Positions 1-8,562 of a stretch of 64,000 bases of DNA are shown here, one piece after another. Where the stretch lies: positions 1 through 64,000 of the forward strand of contig DATHEQ010000010.1 in assembly GCA_035318505.1 (NCBI GenBank), read 5' to 3'. Position numbers and translations under genes: made by a program. The stretch comes from DASWDH01 sp035318505 (GTDB taxonomy: Bacteria; Myxococcota_A; Polyangia; Polyangiales; Polyangiaceae). Position 1 is the first letter of the stretch; each line of letters begins with the position of its first letter. The notes under the pieces were generated by a model, which made no database searches, was not told the origin of the DNA, and worked only from the letters and a program-made list of their open reading frames with translations.

Positions 1-428
1 CTCGTCCTCCTCATCTGCCATTTACCGATTACTTGCACCGGTTGTACGAGACCGAGCGCGGGGGAGCACGCAAAAGCCCAATCGTACTCGACGCCACGTC
101 CCGAGGAGGTGCAGTGGTTCTCCATCCACCGCTGGGTGTTGAAAGCATCGAACGCGCGAGGGGGATTGAGGGGAGTGACGCCCAAATTAGGGAGAAACGG
201 CTTATAGTACACGAACGTGGCACGCGGAAGTTGCGTGAAGTTGAAGGCGCGCGACGCGAATGCATGCCCATAGCCTTCGTTCATCGCTCCGCCGAGTTGC
301 TCGCGCGATTGGATGCAGTGCACTTTGTTGCCCCAGGCGGTCGTGTAGTGGTCGCATTTGCAGAGAGACTCGGCCGCGGCGTCCTCGTAGTTGTAAAAGT
401 AGTATCGTCTCAGCTCGTCAAGTTCCAC
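1..428 (-). CDS. Peptidase-like protein fragment, runs off the left edge
   Basis: An open minus-strand frame runs from about 428 to the window edge with no stop and gives a protein-like translation. It has a paired-cysteine segment (SLCKCDHYTTAWG) and a helix NEGYGHAFASRAFN that resembles the metal-binding helix region of secreted zinc-peptidase-like proteins seen in myxobacteria. The canonical HExxH is not intact, because NEGYGH has Gly where His is expected. The C-terminus lies outside the window. No good N-terminus is visible: the frame overlaps the end of the phosphatase remnant and only a GTG at 428 is available, so this is probably a 5'-truncated fragment. The frame is clearly coding; the family is a guess from motif appearance. 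Confidence 0.45.
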   Translation of the reverse strand, partial: MELDELRRYYFYNYEDAAAESLCKCDHYTTAWGNKVHCIQSREQLGGAMNEGYGHAFASRAFNFTQLPRATFVYYKPFLPNLGVTPLNPPRAFDAFNTQRWMENHCTSSGRGVEYDWAFACSPALGLVQPVQVIGKWQMRRT

Positions 429-905
429 CGCGAGACGACGAATGCGCCATCTTTTTCGACGAACTCCGCGATCGACGCAGTCTTGATGTCGAAGAGCGCC
501 CCTTGCTGCGGCTCGAGCCCCAGAAGTCGCGCCGACAAAATGCGAATCATGTGACCGTGCGAGGCGGCGCACACCGTCTGTGCCGAATGGCGCGCGCGCA
601 GCTCGGCGATGAACTGGTCGGCCCGCGCCGCCGCGTGGTCCATGGACTCGCCGCCGGGACACTCGCCGGTCCAAAAATCCCAATTCGGGGCGACCTTTCG
701 AATCTGCTCGGCGGTCAGCCCCTCGTAGTCTCCGTAATCGAACTCTGCGAGAAGCTCGGTGACGATCGGTGCGGGGCGCGGACCGAGAGCGAGCTCCAAG
801 GTACGAAGCGCCCGCTTCCTCGGACTTGCATAGGCGCCGTCAACTTCGTCCCCGGCCAGCAATCGCCGGATGACCGGCGCAACGGCCCGAGCTTCTTCTA
901 CGCCG
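410..905 (-). pseudogene. Histidine phosphatase, N-terminus missing
   Basis: The minus frame reads as the C-terminal two thirds of a histidine-phosphatase (phosphoglycerate-mutase-like) protein. It has the acidic active-site region FDYGDYEGLTAEQI, the PGGES segment and the second catalytic histidine in ASHGHMIRILSARLLGL. It ends naturally with SRWNLTS and a stop at 410-412. The N-terminal RHG motif carrying the phospho-accepting histidine is absent. Upstream of the helix EEARAVAPVIRRLL the frame becomes arginine-rich noise, and the opposite strand starts to code. The gene is therefore beheaded at about 905 and cannot be an active phosphatase of this fold. Confidence 0.7.
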
Positions 906-911
906 ACGTCC

Positions 912-1011
912 CGATGGCGCCTACAGCTACGTCGACTACGTCTTCCGCGGCGTAGCCAAGGCAGCGCGGCTGGTCGACCCGCCGGTGGGCTTACGCGATC
1001 TCGACGAATGA
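912..1011 (+). pseudogene. C-terminal stub of an unidentified gene
   Basis: A short plus-strand tail, DGAYSYVDYVFRGVAKAARL followed by VDPPVGLRDLDE and a stop, has convincing codon usage and ends in an ATGA overlap with the next gene. The frame is protein-like only from about 912. Just upstream the coding signal switches to the phosphatase remnant on the other strand, with an in-frame stop at 871. It is the last roughly 32 codons of a gene whose body was lost at the same junction that beheaded the phosphatase. The family is not recognised. Confidence 0.5.
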
Positions 1012-2759
1012 GCGAGACGGTGCCCTCTCCCTCCGCGCAAGGCGATGACGAACCCTTAGCTTGGACGAGTCGTCTCGGTGCGGCGATATCCTTTGCCGCG
1101 CCGTTCGCGGTTGCCCTCGGGCATGTTGGGACAGCCCCGGCCTGGCGCGACGATCTCGTGCTGCTACGGGGCATGGCCTGGCTTTTACTCGGGCGCACAG
1201 GGAACGTTTCGGCACTGCTCACGCAGGCGGCGTTGTTCGTGCCGCTCGGCTCGGTGCATTTTCGGTTGGGAGTGATGGCGGCTGCAGTGCTCGGCGCAGC
1301 CGGGTTCGTCGTGTACACCCTCGTGCGTCAGATCTTGGTGCGTCTCGCGGATGCGCCACCGCTGCTCACCGATGCGCTGGCGACGATCGCCGCCTTGACG
1401 GCGACGCTGTCGGCAACCGGTCAGCGAGAGGGGGGCGCCGCGGGAGGTAGCGGTGTCGCGCTCCTCTTGGCCATGCTGGTCCTTGGGGCGCAGCCGGCGC
1501 AAGCGCTGCAGCAACCGCGCCGGGCCTTTGGCCTGGGAATGCTGGGGGGCGCGCTTTTGGCGGAAAGCGCCGTGACCGGGGTCGCGCTGGCGACGGCCAC
1601 CGTCCTTGGACTTTCGGCAGAACGGCAATGGCCCGCGCAGCGAGCAGTGTCGTTTGCCTTGGGTGGCGCCGCGGCGACGGCCGGCTTTTTCTCATCGCCC
1701 GCGATCATCCGCATGTTCGCATCCACACCCTTCCTCGACATTGGGCAGGCGGCAGGAGCGATGCAAGCCGCGGCGCCAGCGATTCGGCCGTTCGGCGGGG
1801 CGCTCGTTCGTCTGAGCACCGAGGGGGGGATCCTCGTCCCACTCGGTGCGCTCGGTCTCGGGCTCGGTCTCGTCAAGCGAGAGCTTCGCGGTGCCGTGGT
1901 GCCGCTCATCGCGATGACAGCGCTTTACGGGGCGTCGGTATTCGGCGAAGGGCGCCTCTTTCTTGCAGAGGACCTAGCGCCTCTCCACGGGGTCGCGACG
2001 GCGTCTCTCGCCACGGGTGCGGCTCTCGTCGTGCAAGCGCTCGCAACTGCCCTGCTCGCGTGGCAGCTCCCCATGGCCAAAGGGGCGGCGATCTTGCTGG
2101 TGATGACGGACCTGACGCTTGCCGTCGCTACCGCCGAAGAAGCGTTCTTTGCGTACGATCGCAGCGCTTGGCGCGGCGCGGACGTCTTCACTGACGAAGC
2201 GCTGGAAGACCTTCCTCCCCGATCCGCTCTGCTCGTCCGCACACGCGCCTGCGCGTGGCGACTATGGGCCGCTCAGTTGGCGCACGGATCGCGCCCCGAC
2301 GTTCTCATCGTTCCGGTGGCGGCCACTTTCCATCCGCGCCTTGCGTTACGACTTTTGCGCGCCGAGCCCGCGCTCCACAAAGTATTGCAAGACATCTCCC
2401 TCGATGGGCGTCCCGGCGAAGAAGCACTCACCCTTCTCGCCAGCGCGCGGCCGGTCCTGGTGGAGCTCGACCCGGCCTGGGATCGTCGGGTCTTCTCCCA
2501 TTTCGTCCCCGACCATCTTTGGCTTCGCTTCGCTCCCGAGCCGCGCGGACCGTCCGATCGCAAAGCAGCTTTTTCCGACCTCCACGCGCGCGCCGACCGG
2601 GTGCTCGCCGCCAGTCTCTATGCTTCTCGATCGCCGCGTTTCGGTGACCTGAAATCCAGATGTCGTGACGGCCGCGAAGTGAACCTGCGATTGTGCCGGA
2701 CTCGGCTCGGTCAGCACCGGTTGCTACGGCACCGATTGCGAATGCCCCGACATTCCTGA
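1008..2759 (+). CDS. Multi-pass membrane protein of unknown function
   Basis: The start ATG at 1008 overlaps the stop of the preceding stub (ATGA). The protein has about 583 residues. The first 400 or so are alanine/glycine/leucine-rich with many probable membrane helices, including repeated AALVVQALATALLA-type segments. A soluble C-terminal part follows with a TFHPRLALRLLRAEPALHKV region and a DPAWDRRVFSHFVPDHLWLR region. This layout recalls DUF2723-like or glycosyltransferase-like membrane proteins common in myxobacteria, but no catalytic motif could be confirmed. After about 2640 the frame turns arginine-rich (CRDGREVNLRLCRTRLGQHR), while another frame keeps coding-like composition. The natural C-terminus may therefore have been lost to a frameshift. 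Confidence 0.55.
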   Translation: MSETVPSPSAQGDDEPLAWTSRLGAAISFAAPFAVALGHVGTAPAWRDDLVLLRGMAWLLLGRTGNVSALLTQAALFVPLGSVHFRLGVMAAAVLGAAGFVVYTLVRQILVRLADAPPLLTDALATIAALTATLSATGQREGGAAGGSGVALLLAMLVLGAQPAQALQQPRRAFGLGMLGGALLAESAVTGVALATATVLGLSAERQWPAQRAVSFALGGAAATAGFFSSPAIIRMFASTPFLDIGQAAGAMQAAAPAIRPFGGALVRLSTEGGILVPLGALGLGLGLVKRELRGAVVPLIAMTALYGASVFGEGRLFLAEDLAPLHGVATASLATGAALVVQALATALLAWQLPMAKGAAILLVMTDLTLAVATAEEAFFAYDRSAWRGADVFTDEALEDLPPRSALLVRTRACAWRLWAAQLAHGSRPDVLIVPVAATFHPRLALRLLRAEPALHKVLQDISLDGRPGEEALTLLASARPVLVELDPAWDRRVFSHFVPDHLWLRFAPEPRGPSDRKAAFSDLHARADRVLAASLYASRSPRFGDLKSRCRDGREVNLRLCRTRLGQHRLLRHRLRMPRHS

Positions 2760-3103
2760 TTGGCCGTCCGTGAAGCCCGCCATGCGAGCGAAGCTCCACC
2801 AAGCCGATCCCCCGACGCCGACGCCTCGCCGGAAGGGACGCTCGAGGTGAAGGGGAGTAGCGTCGTGGTTCACTACGTGGAGAGCGGCGCCACACCGCTC
2901 GTGACGAAGATGCGCGTGAGCGCGCCGCGTGCGTGAGGCTGCGAGACGGGCGGCGGGCTCTTGTTCCAAAAGGTCATTTGACCCGAGACGGTTCCGCTCG
3001 CGGCGGCGGCGGTCGCCGGGAGCTGCCAGCGTGGCTCGTGTCACTGCGGTGAGCTGCGGCGCGCCGGCGCAATGTGGCGCCCGCCACCCCGAGACCGCAA
3101 TAA
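2760..3103 (+). other. Gene debris between membrane gene and first IS66
   Basis: No intact gene is seen. The plus frame directly after the stop at 2757-2759 stays open to 2936. It ends with a coding-like tail, EGTLEVKGSSVVVHYVESGA then TPLVTKMRVSAPRA, which looks like the C-terminus of a lost gene. Nothing else is recognisable up to the IS66 end at 3104. Confidence 0.4.
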
Positions 3104-3164
3104 GTAAGCGCTGCACGAGGAGGCGGCCTTCCGCGTGGCGGTGAGGGAGTGCAGACTGCGGCGC

Positions 3165-3551
3165 ATGAGGGAGCAGACGCGGGCGAAGTGGGTGGAGCGG
3201 ATCCGGGAATGGCGAGCGAGTGGGCTTTCGGCGGAGGCCTTCACGTCAGGGAAGGACTACGAAGCGTCGGCGCTTCGATGGGCGGTCTCGCAGCTCGCCG
3301 CGGATCATGCGAAGGTGCCGGGGATCGCGCCGGCACCGCAAAAGGCATTGCGAAGGCGGCGCGCGTCCGAGAGCTCGGTCCGGTCGCTGCGTCGCGCACC
3401 GCGGTTCGTGCAAGTCGGAGTGCGGCCAGTCGAAGCAGTCGGCGCGGAGATGGTCGTGGAGGTGGGCGGTGCGCGTATCCGCGTGACGCGTGGCGTAGAC
3501 GTGGCGCTGCTCGGCGAGGTGGTGAGGACGCTGCAAGGAGGTGGTCGATGA
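3165..3551 (+). CDS. tnpA: IS66 accessory protein TnpA
   Basis: The protein has 128 residues. It carries the N-terminal helix-turn-helix layout of IS66 TnpA: EQTRAKWVERIREWRASGLS, then a segment where the family usually has a FCxxxGxSxxTLYxW-type helix (here KDYEASALRWAVSQL). The C-terminal part, MVVEVGGARIRV then LLGEVVRTL, matches the usual small beta/helix tail. The ATG at 3165 is chosen over the upstream in-frame start at 3135 because it gives the normal family length. TnpA is needed for IS66 transposition but is not the catalytic subunit. It is translationally coupled to tnpB. Confidence 0.8.
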   Translation: MREQTRAKWVERIREWRASGLSAEAFTSGKDYEASALRWAVSQLAADHAKVPGIAPAPQKALRRRRASESSVRSLRRAPRFVQVGVRPVEAVGAEMVVEVGGARIRVTRGVDVALLGEVVRTLQGGGR

Positions 3552-3913
3552 TCCCGGCCGGTGTTCAGGTCTTCGTCGCGCTCGATCCGGTCGACATGCG
3601 CTTCGGGTTTGAGCGTCTCAGCGGGATGGTTCGCGAGCGCATGGGCTACGAGCCGCGCAGTGGCGCGCTGTTCGTGTTCGTCGGCCGGCGAGGCCAGCTC
3701 GCGAAAATCTTGTTTGCCGATGCGACCGGCCTTTGCGTCTTCGCGAAGCGTCTGGACAGCGGAGTGTTCTCGCTGCCTCCGGCGACGGCGGCGGGCACCT
3801 CGCACGTCGAGATTGACGAGAGGACGCTCGATGCGCTGCTCGATGGGCTCGCGCTCGCGCCGTCTTCGGCGTCAGGGGCGCCGCGACGGTCACGCCGTCC
3901 TCGTATTCATTGA
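3548..3913 (+). CDS. tnpB: IS66 accessory protein TnpB
   Basis: The protein has 121 residues and overlaps tnpA by ATGA. It shows the diagnostic IS66 Orf2 signature: VALDPVDMRFGFERLSGMV, then GALFVFVGRRGQLAKILFAD, then GLCVFAKRLDSGVF. The ending is slightly diverged, with an arginine-rich tail. It is an essential accessory factor for IS66 transposition. The reading frame looks intact. Confidence 0.88.
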   Translation: MIPAGVQVFVALDPVDMRFGFERLSGMVRERMGYEPRSGALFVFVGRRGQLAKILFADATGLCVFAKRLDSGVFSLPPATAAGTSHVEIDERTLDALLDGLALAPSSASGAPRRSRRPRIH

Positions 3914-3978
3914 CAACGCGCGCAAAAAACATCACATCAGTTCTGGACAACGATCTCGCTTATGGATAGAAAGCGCTC

Positions 3979-5157
3979 GTGGTTGCCGATGCACCGAACG
4001 CACAAGCTTCCTATGACGATGCGCGCGTTGTCGTGCTCGCCGCCGAAGTCGCGTCGCTGCGCGACGACAACACGGCGCTCCGCGGCGAGCTCGCGCGTAC
4101 CCAGAGCGCGCTCGCCAATCTTCGCATTCGCTACCATCAGCTGCTCGAGGAGCTGCACCTCAGCAAGCGTCGGCTGGTCGTCGCGAAGGCCGAGCGGCTC
4201 GACGATGTAGCCGATGCGCAGCTCGCGTTCGACAAGCTTTTGGCCGAGACGCAGGCCATCGAGAAGGTTCTGGTCGCGACCGATAGCGCCAAAGGGGACA
4301 CCGACGAGAAGAACGACACGCAGGCGAAACCGAAGAGCGAGCGGCGACCTCGGACGGGCCCGCCCCCGACGGGACGGCGCAAGCTCGAAGAGAGCGGCCT
4401 GCCCGAGGTGCGCGTCGAGCTCGCGGATCCCGAGCTTGAGGGCAAGGCCGAGCGCATTGGCACAGAGGAGTCCTCTCGCGTTGCCTACGAGCGCGGGGGC
4501 TACCGGCGTCTCGTCCTCGCCCGCATCGTGTACAAAGAGAGCGTTCCGAACGAAGCAGCCCCTACCGACAGGGGGACCGCGGCTCGGCCCAATCCACCCA
4601 CCTTCCGCATCGTGACCGTACCGATGCCCAAGGAGATCATGATGCGGGGCATGCTCGCCCCGTCGATGATCGCGCGTCTTTTGACGATGAAGTACGTTCT
4701 CGGCGTCCCGTTCCATCGCTATGAGCAGCACTGCGCCCGCGAGGGGTTCTCGCTCGACCGGGGTACGATGTGCCGGTATGCCGAGCACGTCGGCGCCACC
4801 CTCGGTTGTATCGTCGAGGCCGCGCGCAAAGAGGCGATCGCGACGGCGTTCTGCTTGTCGACAGACGCGACGGGCGTGGCGATCCAGCCGACGCGTCTCG
4901 AGGACGGCAAAAGGCAACCGTGCCGCAAGGGACATTTCTTCGTCACGCTTGCGGACAAGGACCACGTGTTCCTCGACTTCCAGCCGAAGCACACGAGCCT
5001 GACGGTTTGGAACATGTTCAAGGGCTTTTCCGGATACATACAAGCCGACGCCCACGTCATCTACGACGCGCTCTTCAAGGGCGCTCCCCCCGAAGGTGCC
5101 GAGGAAAAACCGGGCGAACGAGGGCCGCCTCCTACCGAGGTCGGGTGCTTCTCGCAT
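3979..5157 (+). pseudogene. tnpC: IS66 transposase TnpC (element A), truncated by the RIT element
   Basis: A GTG start is followed by a coiled coil (LRDDNTALRGELARTQSAL), a charged linker, and the IS66 transposase core. Core segments include MLAPSMIARLLTMKYVLGVP, then HRYEQHCAREG, then LSTDATGVAIQ (catalytic Asp region), then KGHFFVTLADKDHVFLDF, then GYIQADAHVIYDALF. The protein is intact up to TEVGCFSH, the point where IS66 transposases normally continue HARRKF. Downstream codons (YLERRVIR) come from the RIT terminal repeat. The C-terminal catalytic Glu region is lost, so the enzyme should be dead. Confidence 0.85.
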
Positions 5158-5178
5158 TATCTGGAGCGACGCGTTATC
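5153..5178 (+). repeat. RIT element left terminal inverted repeat
   Basis: The sequence beginning CGCATTATCTGGAGCGACGC and ending GTTATC is the exact reverse complement of 8537-8562. The first few bases (CGCAT) may be target sequence rather than element, because the same His codon is expected in both interrupted tnpC genes. A weaker related copy in opposite orientation (CTCAGGATAACGAG, about 5230-5243) lies just inside. Confidence 0.85.
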
Positions 5179-5248
5179 AGGAGACGAGCAGGCCCGGTGC
5201 GGGTGAGAGCGCTGGGCCAGCCTCCGCAACTCAGGATAACGAGGTGGC

Positions 5249-6265
5249 CTACAGCGAGGAGAGGAAGTCCAAGAGGCCGGGCTTCGGTCGCCATCGGGTG
5301 CGGGGCGCCGTGCTCGATGTGAGGCCCGCGCGCTTCCAGAATGCGGCGAGCGCGTCGCGCTTCATCGCCGTGTTCGACGTGATGTAGCGGTTGGTCGTGG
5401 CAACGCTGGCGTGACCGAGGTAGTCGCGGATGACGGTGGGATCCACGCCGGCCTGGAGCAGCGCGACCGCGCAGCTGTGGCGGAGCACGTGGGGCGTCAC
5501 GCGGCGCCGCCGCAGCTCTGGGACCCGGACGGCGGCCGACTTCGTGTGACGGTCGAGGACGTAGGCCGCGCCATCGCGGGAGAGGACGCTTCCGCGCGCG
5601 TTCCGGAAGAGGACACCCTCGTGCAGGCCGGCTTGTCGCACCAAGGCACGTACCGCCGCCACGGTCTCTGGCCACAGCGGACAGATGCGGTCCTTGTTGC
5701 CTTTGCCTCGCACCCGAACCTGTCGCCGTCCGCCGACGCGGAGGTCTTCAACGGTGAGTGCAAGAATTTCAGCGATGCGCGCGCCCGTGTTGAAGAGCAG
5801 CAAGAGGAGCGCGTAGTCACGAACGCCCGTGGGCGTACGTCGGTCGGGCTCCGCCAGGATCGCGCGCACATGCTCGGCCTCGAGGTAGGCGATCACGCGA
5901 CCGCGAGTGCGCTTCGCACGAACGGCCAGAATGCGCTCGTATTGGCCGGCGCGCGTGACGTCGCTTCGGAGGAGATGCTCGACGAACCCATGGATGGCGG
6001 CGAGCCTGCAGTTGCGCGTGGCGGGCGTGTTGCTGCGCGAAGACTCGAGGTGGTCGAGGAACGCGAGAACAGCTTCCACGCGGATGTCGTCGAGCTCGAG
6101 GCGTGCGATGTGGCGCCGCGCACGCTGGGCGAGAAAGAGAAGGAAGAGTCGGAGGGCGTGACCGTAGGCGCGGACGGTATGCGTGCTCGCGCCTCGAGCG
6201 CGTTGCAAGTGATCCCTGAAGTACGACTCGACGTAGTGGAGGACGCCGTTCTTCTCGCTTCTCAC
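5249..6265 (-). CDS. RIT tyrosine recombinase, third gene (RitC)
   Basis: The GTG start at 6265 overlaps the stop of the preceding recombinase gene (GTGA), which gives 338 residues. An upstream in-frame start at 6391 would force a 130 bp overlap and is unlikely. There is an N-terminal SAM-like domain (VESYFRDHLQRARGASTHTV) and a C-terminal catalytic domain. All the usual residues are visible: Arg in NTGARIAEILAL, HxxR in TPHVLRHSCAVAL, LGH in RDYLGHASVATTNRY and the tyrosine nucleophile in that same segment. It is predicted to cut and rejoin DNA as one of three RIT recombinases that act together. Confidence 0.85.
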   Translation of the reverse strand: MRSEKNGVLHYVESYFRDHLQRARGASTHTVRAYGHALRLFLLFLAQRARRHIARLELDDIRVEAVLAFLDHLESSRSNTPATRNCRLAAIHGFVEHLLRSDVTRAGQYERILAVRAKRTRGRVIAYLEAEHVRAILAEPDRRTPTGVRDYALLLLLFNTGARIAEILALTVEDLRVGGRRQVRVRGKGNKDRICPLWPETVAAVRALVRQAGLHEGVLFRNARGSVLSRDGAAYVLDRHTKSAAVRVPELRRRRVTPHVLRHSCAVALLQAGVDPTVIRDYLGHASVATTNRYITSNTAMKRDALAAFWKRAGLTSSTAPRTRWRPKPGLLDFLSSL

Positions 6266-7227
6266 GGTCGCGCCTTCCGAGCCAGCCGGCGACGCAGCCG
6301 TCGCGATGCGATGTCGAGCAGCCACGGCGTCGCGTGCAGGTATTTCTCCGTGCCGAGTATGTTGTCGTGGCCCATGTACGCGGATAGCCACGGCAACCGC
6401 GAATGCAGGTCAATGCCCGCGCGGTACCAGCGCTCGAGCCGATGGACGGCGAACGCATGCCGGAAGTCGTAAGGGCGTGCGCCCAGGCGCCCCTTGGGCG
6501 GCTTCAGCCCTACGGCGCGGAGAAGTCGGCGGACGGTTTCAGACGCCGTCTTCGTCCGAAGGTGCACGCCATCCTGGCCGACGAAGAATCGGTCGTCGGG
6601 CTGCGCGCGCGCGTAGGCGCGCCGCGCCCGCAAGTAGCGCAGGAGCTCCGCAGTGAGCGACGCATGGAACGGAACCCAGCGTGAGCGCCCCTTGCTCGTG
6701 TCGATGAAGAGAATCCGACGGGCGAGGTCCACGTCTCGGATGCGAAGGCGACACGCTTCCCCGAACCGAAGCCCCGTGCAGTAGAGGACGAGTAAAAGGG
6801 CGCGGTAGGTCTTCGCGCGGAACGCGGGTCCGCCCAGCGAGGCGGTATCGCGGAGCACGCGGAGAACCTCCGCCTTGGAGAGGATGCGCGGGATGAACTT
6901 GCTCTGGAGGCACACCGGTGCCCACGCACGCGGAGGCACAAACGCGTGCGGGTCGCGGCGGCGGCGGCGGTATAGGCAGAACTGCCGTATCACGATGAAC
7001 TCTAGCGCCGCGGTGATCGGCTTACGCTCATCGCCCTCGGGCCGACGGGTCATCCACGCGCGTACGAGATCCGGGAACTCCCGCCTGCCGCGCTCCCTTG
7101 CAGTCGCGAAGCGGTCGAAGGACCTCAGCATGAACTCGCAGCGAACGTACCCGTGGCCCTGCGCATGCTTGAACTGGAGGAACGCGACGATGTCCTTGTT
7201 GAAGCGGCTCACGAAGGCCCTTGTCAC
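6262..7227 (-). CDS. RIT tyrosine recombinase, second gene (RitB)
   Basis: The protein has 321 residues and its start overlaps the stop of the first recombinase gene (ATGA). The N-terminal core-binding domain has FNKDIVAFLQFKHAQGHGYV. The catalytic domain has Arg I in CTGLRFGEACRLRI, the second box as RPYDFRHAFAVHRLE (Tyr where HxxR usually has the first His), MGH in AYMGHDNILGTEKYL, and the nucleophile Tyr in TEKYLH. The His-to-Tyr change is tolerated in some tyrosine recombinases. It lies in the middle of the three-gene RIT operon. Confidence 0.85.
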   Translation of the reverse strand: MTRAFVSRFNKDIVAFLQFKHAQGHGYVRCEFMLRSFDRFATARERGRREFPDLVRAWMTRRPEGDERKPITAALEFIVIRQFCLYRRRRRDPHAFVPPRAWAPVCLQSKFIPRILSKAEVLRVLRDTASLGGPAFRAKTYRALLLVLYCTGLRFGEACRLRIRDVDLARRILFIDTSKGRSRWVPFHASLTAELLRYLRARRAYARAQPDDRFFVGQDGVHLRTKTASETVRRLLRAVGLKPPKGRLGARPYDFRHAFAVHRLERWYRAGIDLHSRLPWLSAYMGHDNILGTEKYLHATPWLLDIASRRLRRRLARKARP

Positions 7228-8450
7228 CGCGGCACCGGAAGCGCGACCGACCGGAGTCGGTGAACGGCGCTGCGAGCATACACGGACGTCGATTCGGGCC
7301 GGCGATGGCCAAGGATGTCGCCCACGATCTTGGGTCGCTGCCCCTGCTCGATCTGCCGCGTCGCGTGTGAGTGGCGGAAGAGGTGCGTCCCCAGGTAGGC
7401 GCAGCGCACGCCGGCTCGGCGGGCGTAGATCTCGAGGCGATGGCGAATGACTGCCGAGCCGGTGAGCCGCTCGTGCGGGATGTGATCCGACACGAAGACG
7501 GTGCGCGCTGCGGCGTGCTCGGGGCGACCACGACGGAGGTACTCGGCGAGCGCGCGGGCGACGGGATCCAAGAGAGGGAGGACCGTCACCACGCCGGTCT
7601 TCGGGCGCCGTAGGTGGATCTGCCGCGCCCGCCAGTCGATCTCGTCAAGCCGGAGGTGAGTCACCTCGCTCGCGCCCATGCCGTACGCAGCCATGAGCAG
7701 GAAGAGAGCCTTGTCGCGCAGTCCGAGCGGCGCCGCAGGATCGATCGCCCGAACGATCCGCCGCACGTCGTTCCATGGCACCGCGCGAGGCGGCCGATCG
7801 ATCGCACGAACCCTGGGCGCGACGACCAGAGCACTGAGGTCCGTCCTCGCAAGGCCAGCCACGTGGAGATACCGGAGAAAGGCGCGTAACGCGCTACAGA
7901 GCCCCGCGACCGTCTTCGCCTTGTAGCGTCCCGCCATCGAGCCAACGAACGCATCAACATCGACGACGCGGATCCCTCGGACACGCCGGCCGCGTCGGCT
8001 CACGAACGCCATGAAGGTCGTCGCACACTGGCCCTCGCGGTGTAGAGTCTTTGTCACGACGCCTCGATAGCGCTGGCGATGCTCGAGGAATCGCATCACG
8101 AGCGGCACGTACGCCCGCGCCGGCCGCGGCGTCGACCACTGCGGCACCGCTCGCCCTAGCGCAGTCAGCGCGCAGGACAGCGCCCGAGCTGCGATGCACG
8201 CGGGCCTCGCTGGATCGCCACGCGCACGACGACGTCGAGAATACTCACGCGCAGCGCGACGTACCCTGTCTTGCGTGAGCTGCGCGATAGGATCCCGTCT
8301 CCGGCGCTGGCAGTGCTCGACGAACCGGCGCGCCGCCTGCAGGTAGAAGGCCACCGTGCCGCGGCTGCGCCCACTCGCGCGCCAGAGCGAGACAACCCGG
8401 TCCCAGTCGATCGTCGACGACATGAGCAGGTTGAACGCACCAGAACGCAT
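7224..8450 (-). CDS. RIT tyrosine recombinase, first gene (RitA)
   Basis: The protein has 408 residues; a second Met at 8423 is an equally good start. It has a long N-terminal region followed by a second core-binding-like segment (SMAGRYKAKTVAGLCSALRA) and a catalytic domain. The second box is canonical (GTHLFRHSHATRQIEQGQ), with LGH and Tyr in ILGHRRPESTSVYA. The first box reads AAYGMGASEVTHLRL, where most family members have GLRxSE, so the usual catalytic Arg I position holds Gly. Either a nearby Arg substitutes or RitA has a structural role. It is the first gene of the trio. Confidence 0.85.
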   Translation of the reverse strand: MRSGAFNLLMSSTIDWDRVVSLWRASGRSRGTVAFYLQAARRFVEHCQRRRRDPIAQLTQDRVRRAAREYSRRRRARGDPARPACIAARALSCALTALGRAVPQWSTPRPARAYVPLVMRFLEHRQRYRGVVTKTLHREGQCATTFMAFVSRRGRRVRGIRVVDVDAFVGSMAGRYKAKTVAGLCSALRAFLRYLHVAGLARTDLSALVVAPRVRAIDRPPRAVPWNDVRRIVRAIDPAAPLGLRDKALFLLMAAYGMGASEVTHLRLDEIDWRARQIHLRRPKTGVVTVLPLLDPVARALAEYLRRGRPEHAAARTVFVSDHIPHERLTGSAVIRHRLEIYARRAGVRCAYLGTHLFRHSHATRQIEQGQRPKIVGDILGHRRPESTSVYARSAVHRLRSVALPVPR

Positions 8451-8536
8451 TTGGATCTGACAGCATTATCTGGAGTCGCGCTCCCGCATCTCAGCATGCC
8501 GCCCGAGCATTCCCCACGTCCCTCGTGGGCGCGCCG

Positions 8537-8562
8537 GATAACGCGTCGCTCCAGATAATGCG
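8537..8562 (-). repeat. RIT element right terminal inverted repeat
   Basis: This is the exact reverse complement of 5153-5178. An internal partial copy in opposite orientation (GCATTATCTGGAGTCGCG, 8463-8480) lies about 60 bp inside and makes a hairpin-capable end. It abuts the truncated tnpC of IS66 element B. Confidence 0.85.

Larger units (their letters stand above)
3104..5157 (+). mobile_element. IS66-family element A, right part missing
   Basis: The element starts with a terminal sequence of the IS66 type (GTAAGCGCTGCACGAGG at 3104), followed by tnpA, tnpB (ATGA overlap) and tnpC in the canonical order. It stops abruptly at the CAT codon at 5155-5157 inside tnpC, where the left inverted repeat of the RIT element begins. 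The missing transposase C-terminus is not on the far side of the RIT element; an unrelated IS66 copy in opposite orientation is there instead. Confidence 0.8.
5156..8559 (-). mobile_element. RIT element (recombinase in trio)
   Basis: Three tandem, overlapping tyrosine recombinase genes on the minus strand are bounded by about 26 bp inverted repeats. This is the defining structure of RIT elements. The element is about 3.4 kb. At each end an inner, inverted partial copy of the terminal repeat is present (about 5230-5243; 8463-8480), so each end can form a hairpin. Both ends sit in an IS66 tnpC gene at the codon pair that normally reads His-Ala of the HARRKF motif. Confidence 0.85.

Noticed and set aside
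5249..6391. RitC start at 6391
   Set aside because: It would overlap RitB by 130 bp with arginine-rich noise. GTG 6265 gives a coupled GTGA overlap and normal length.
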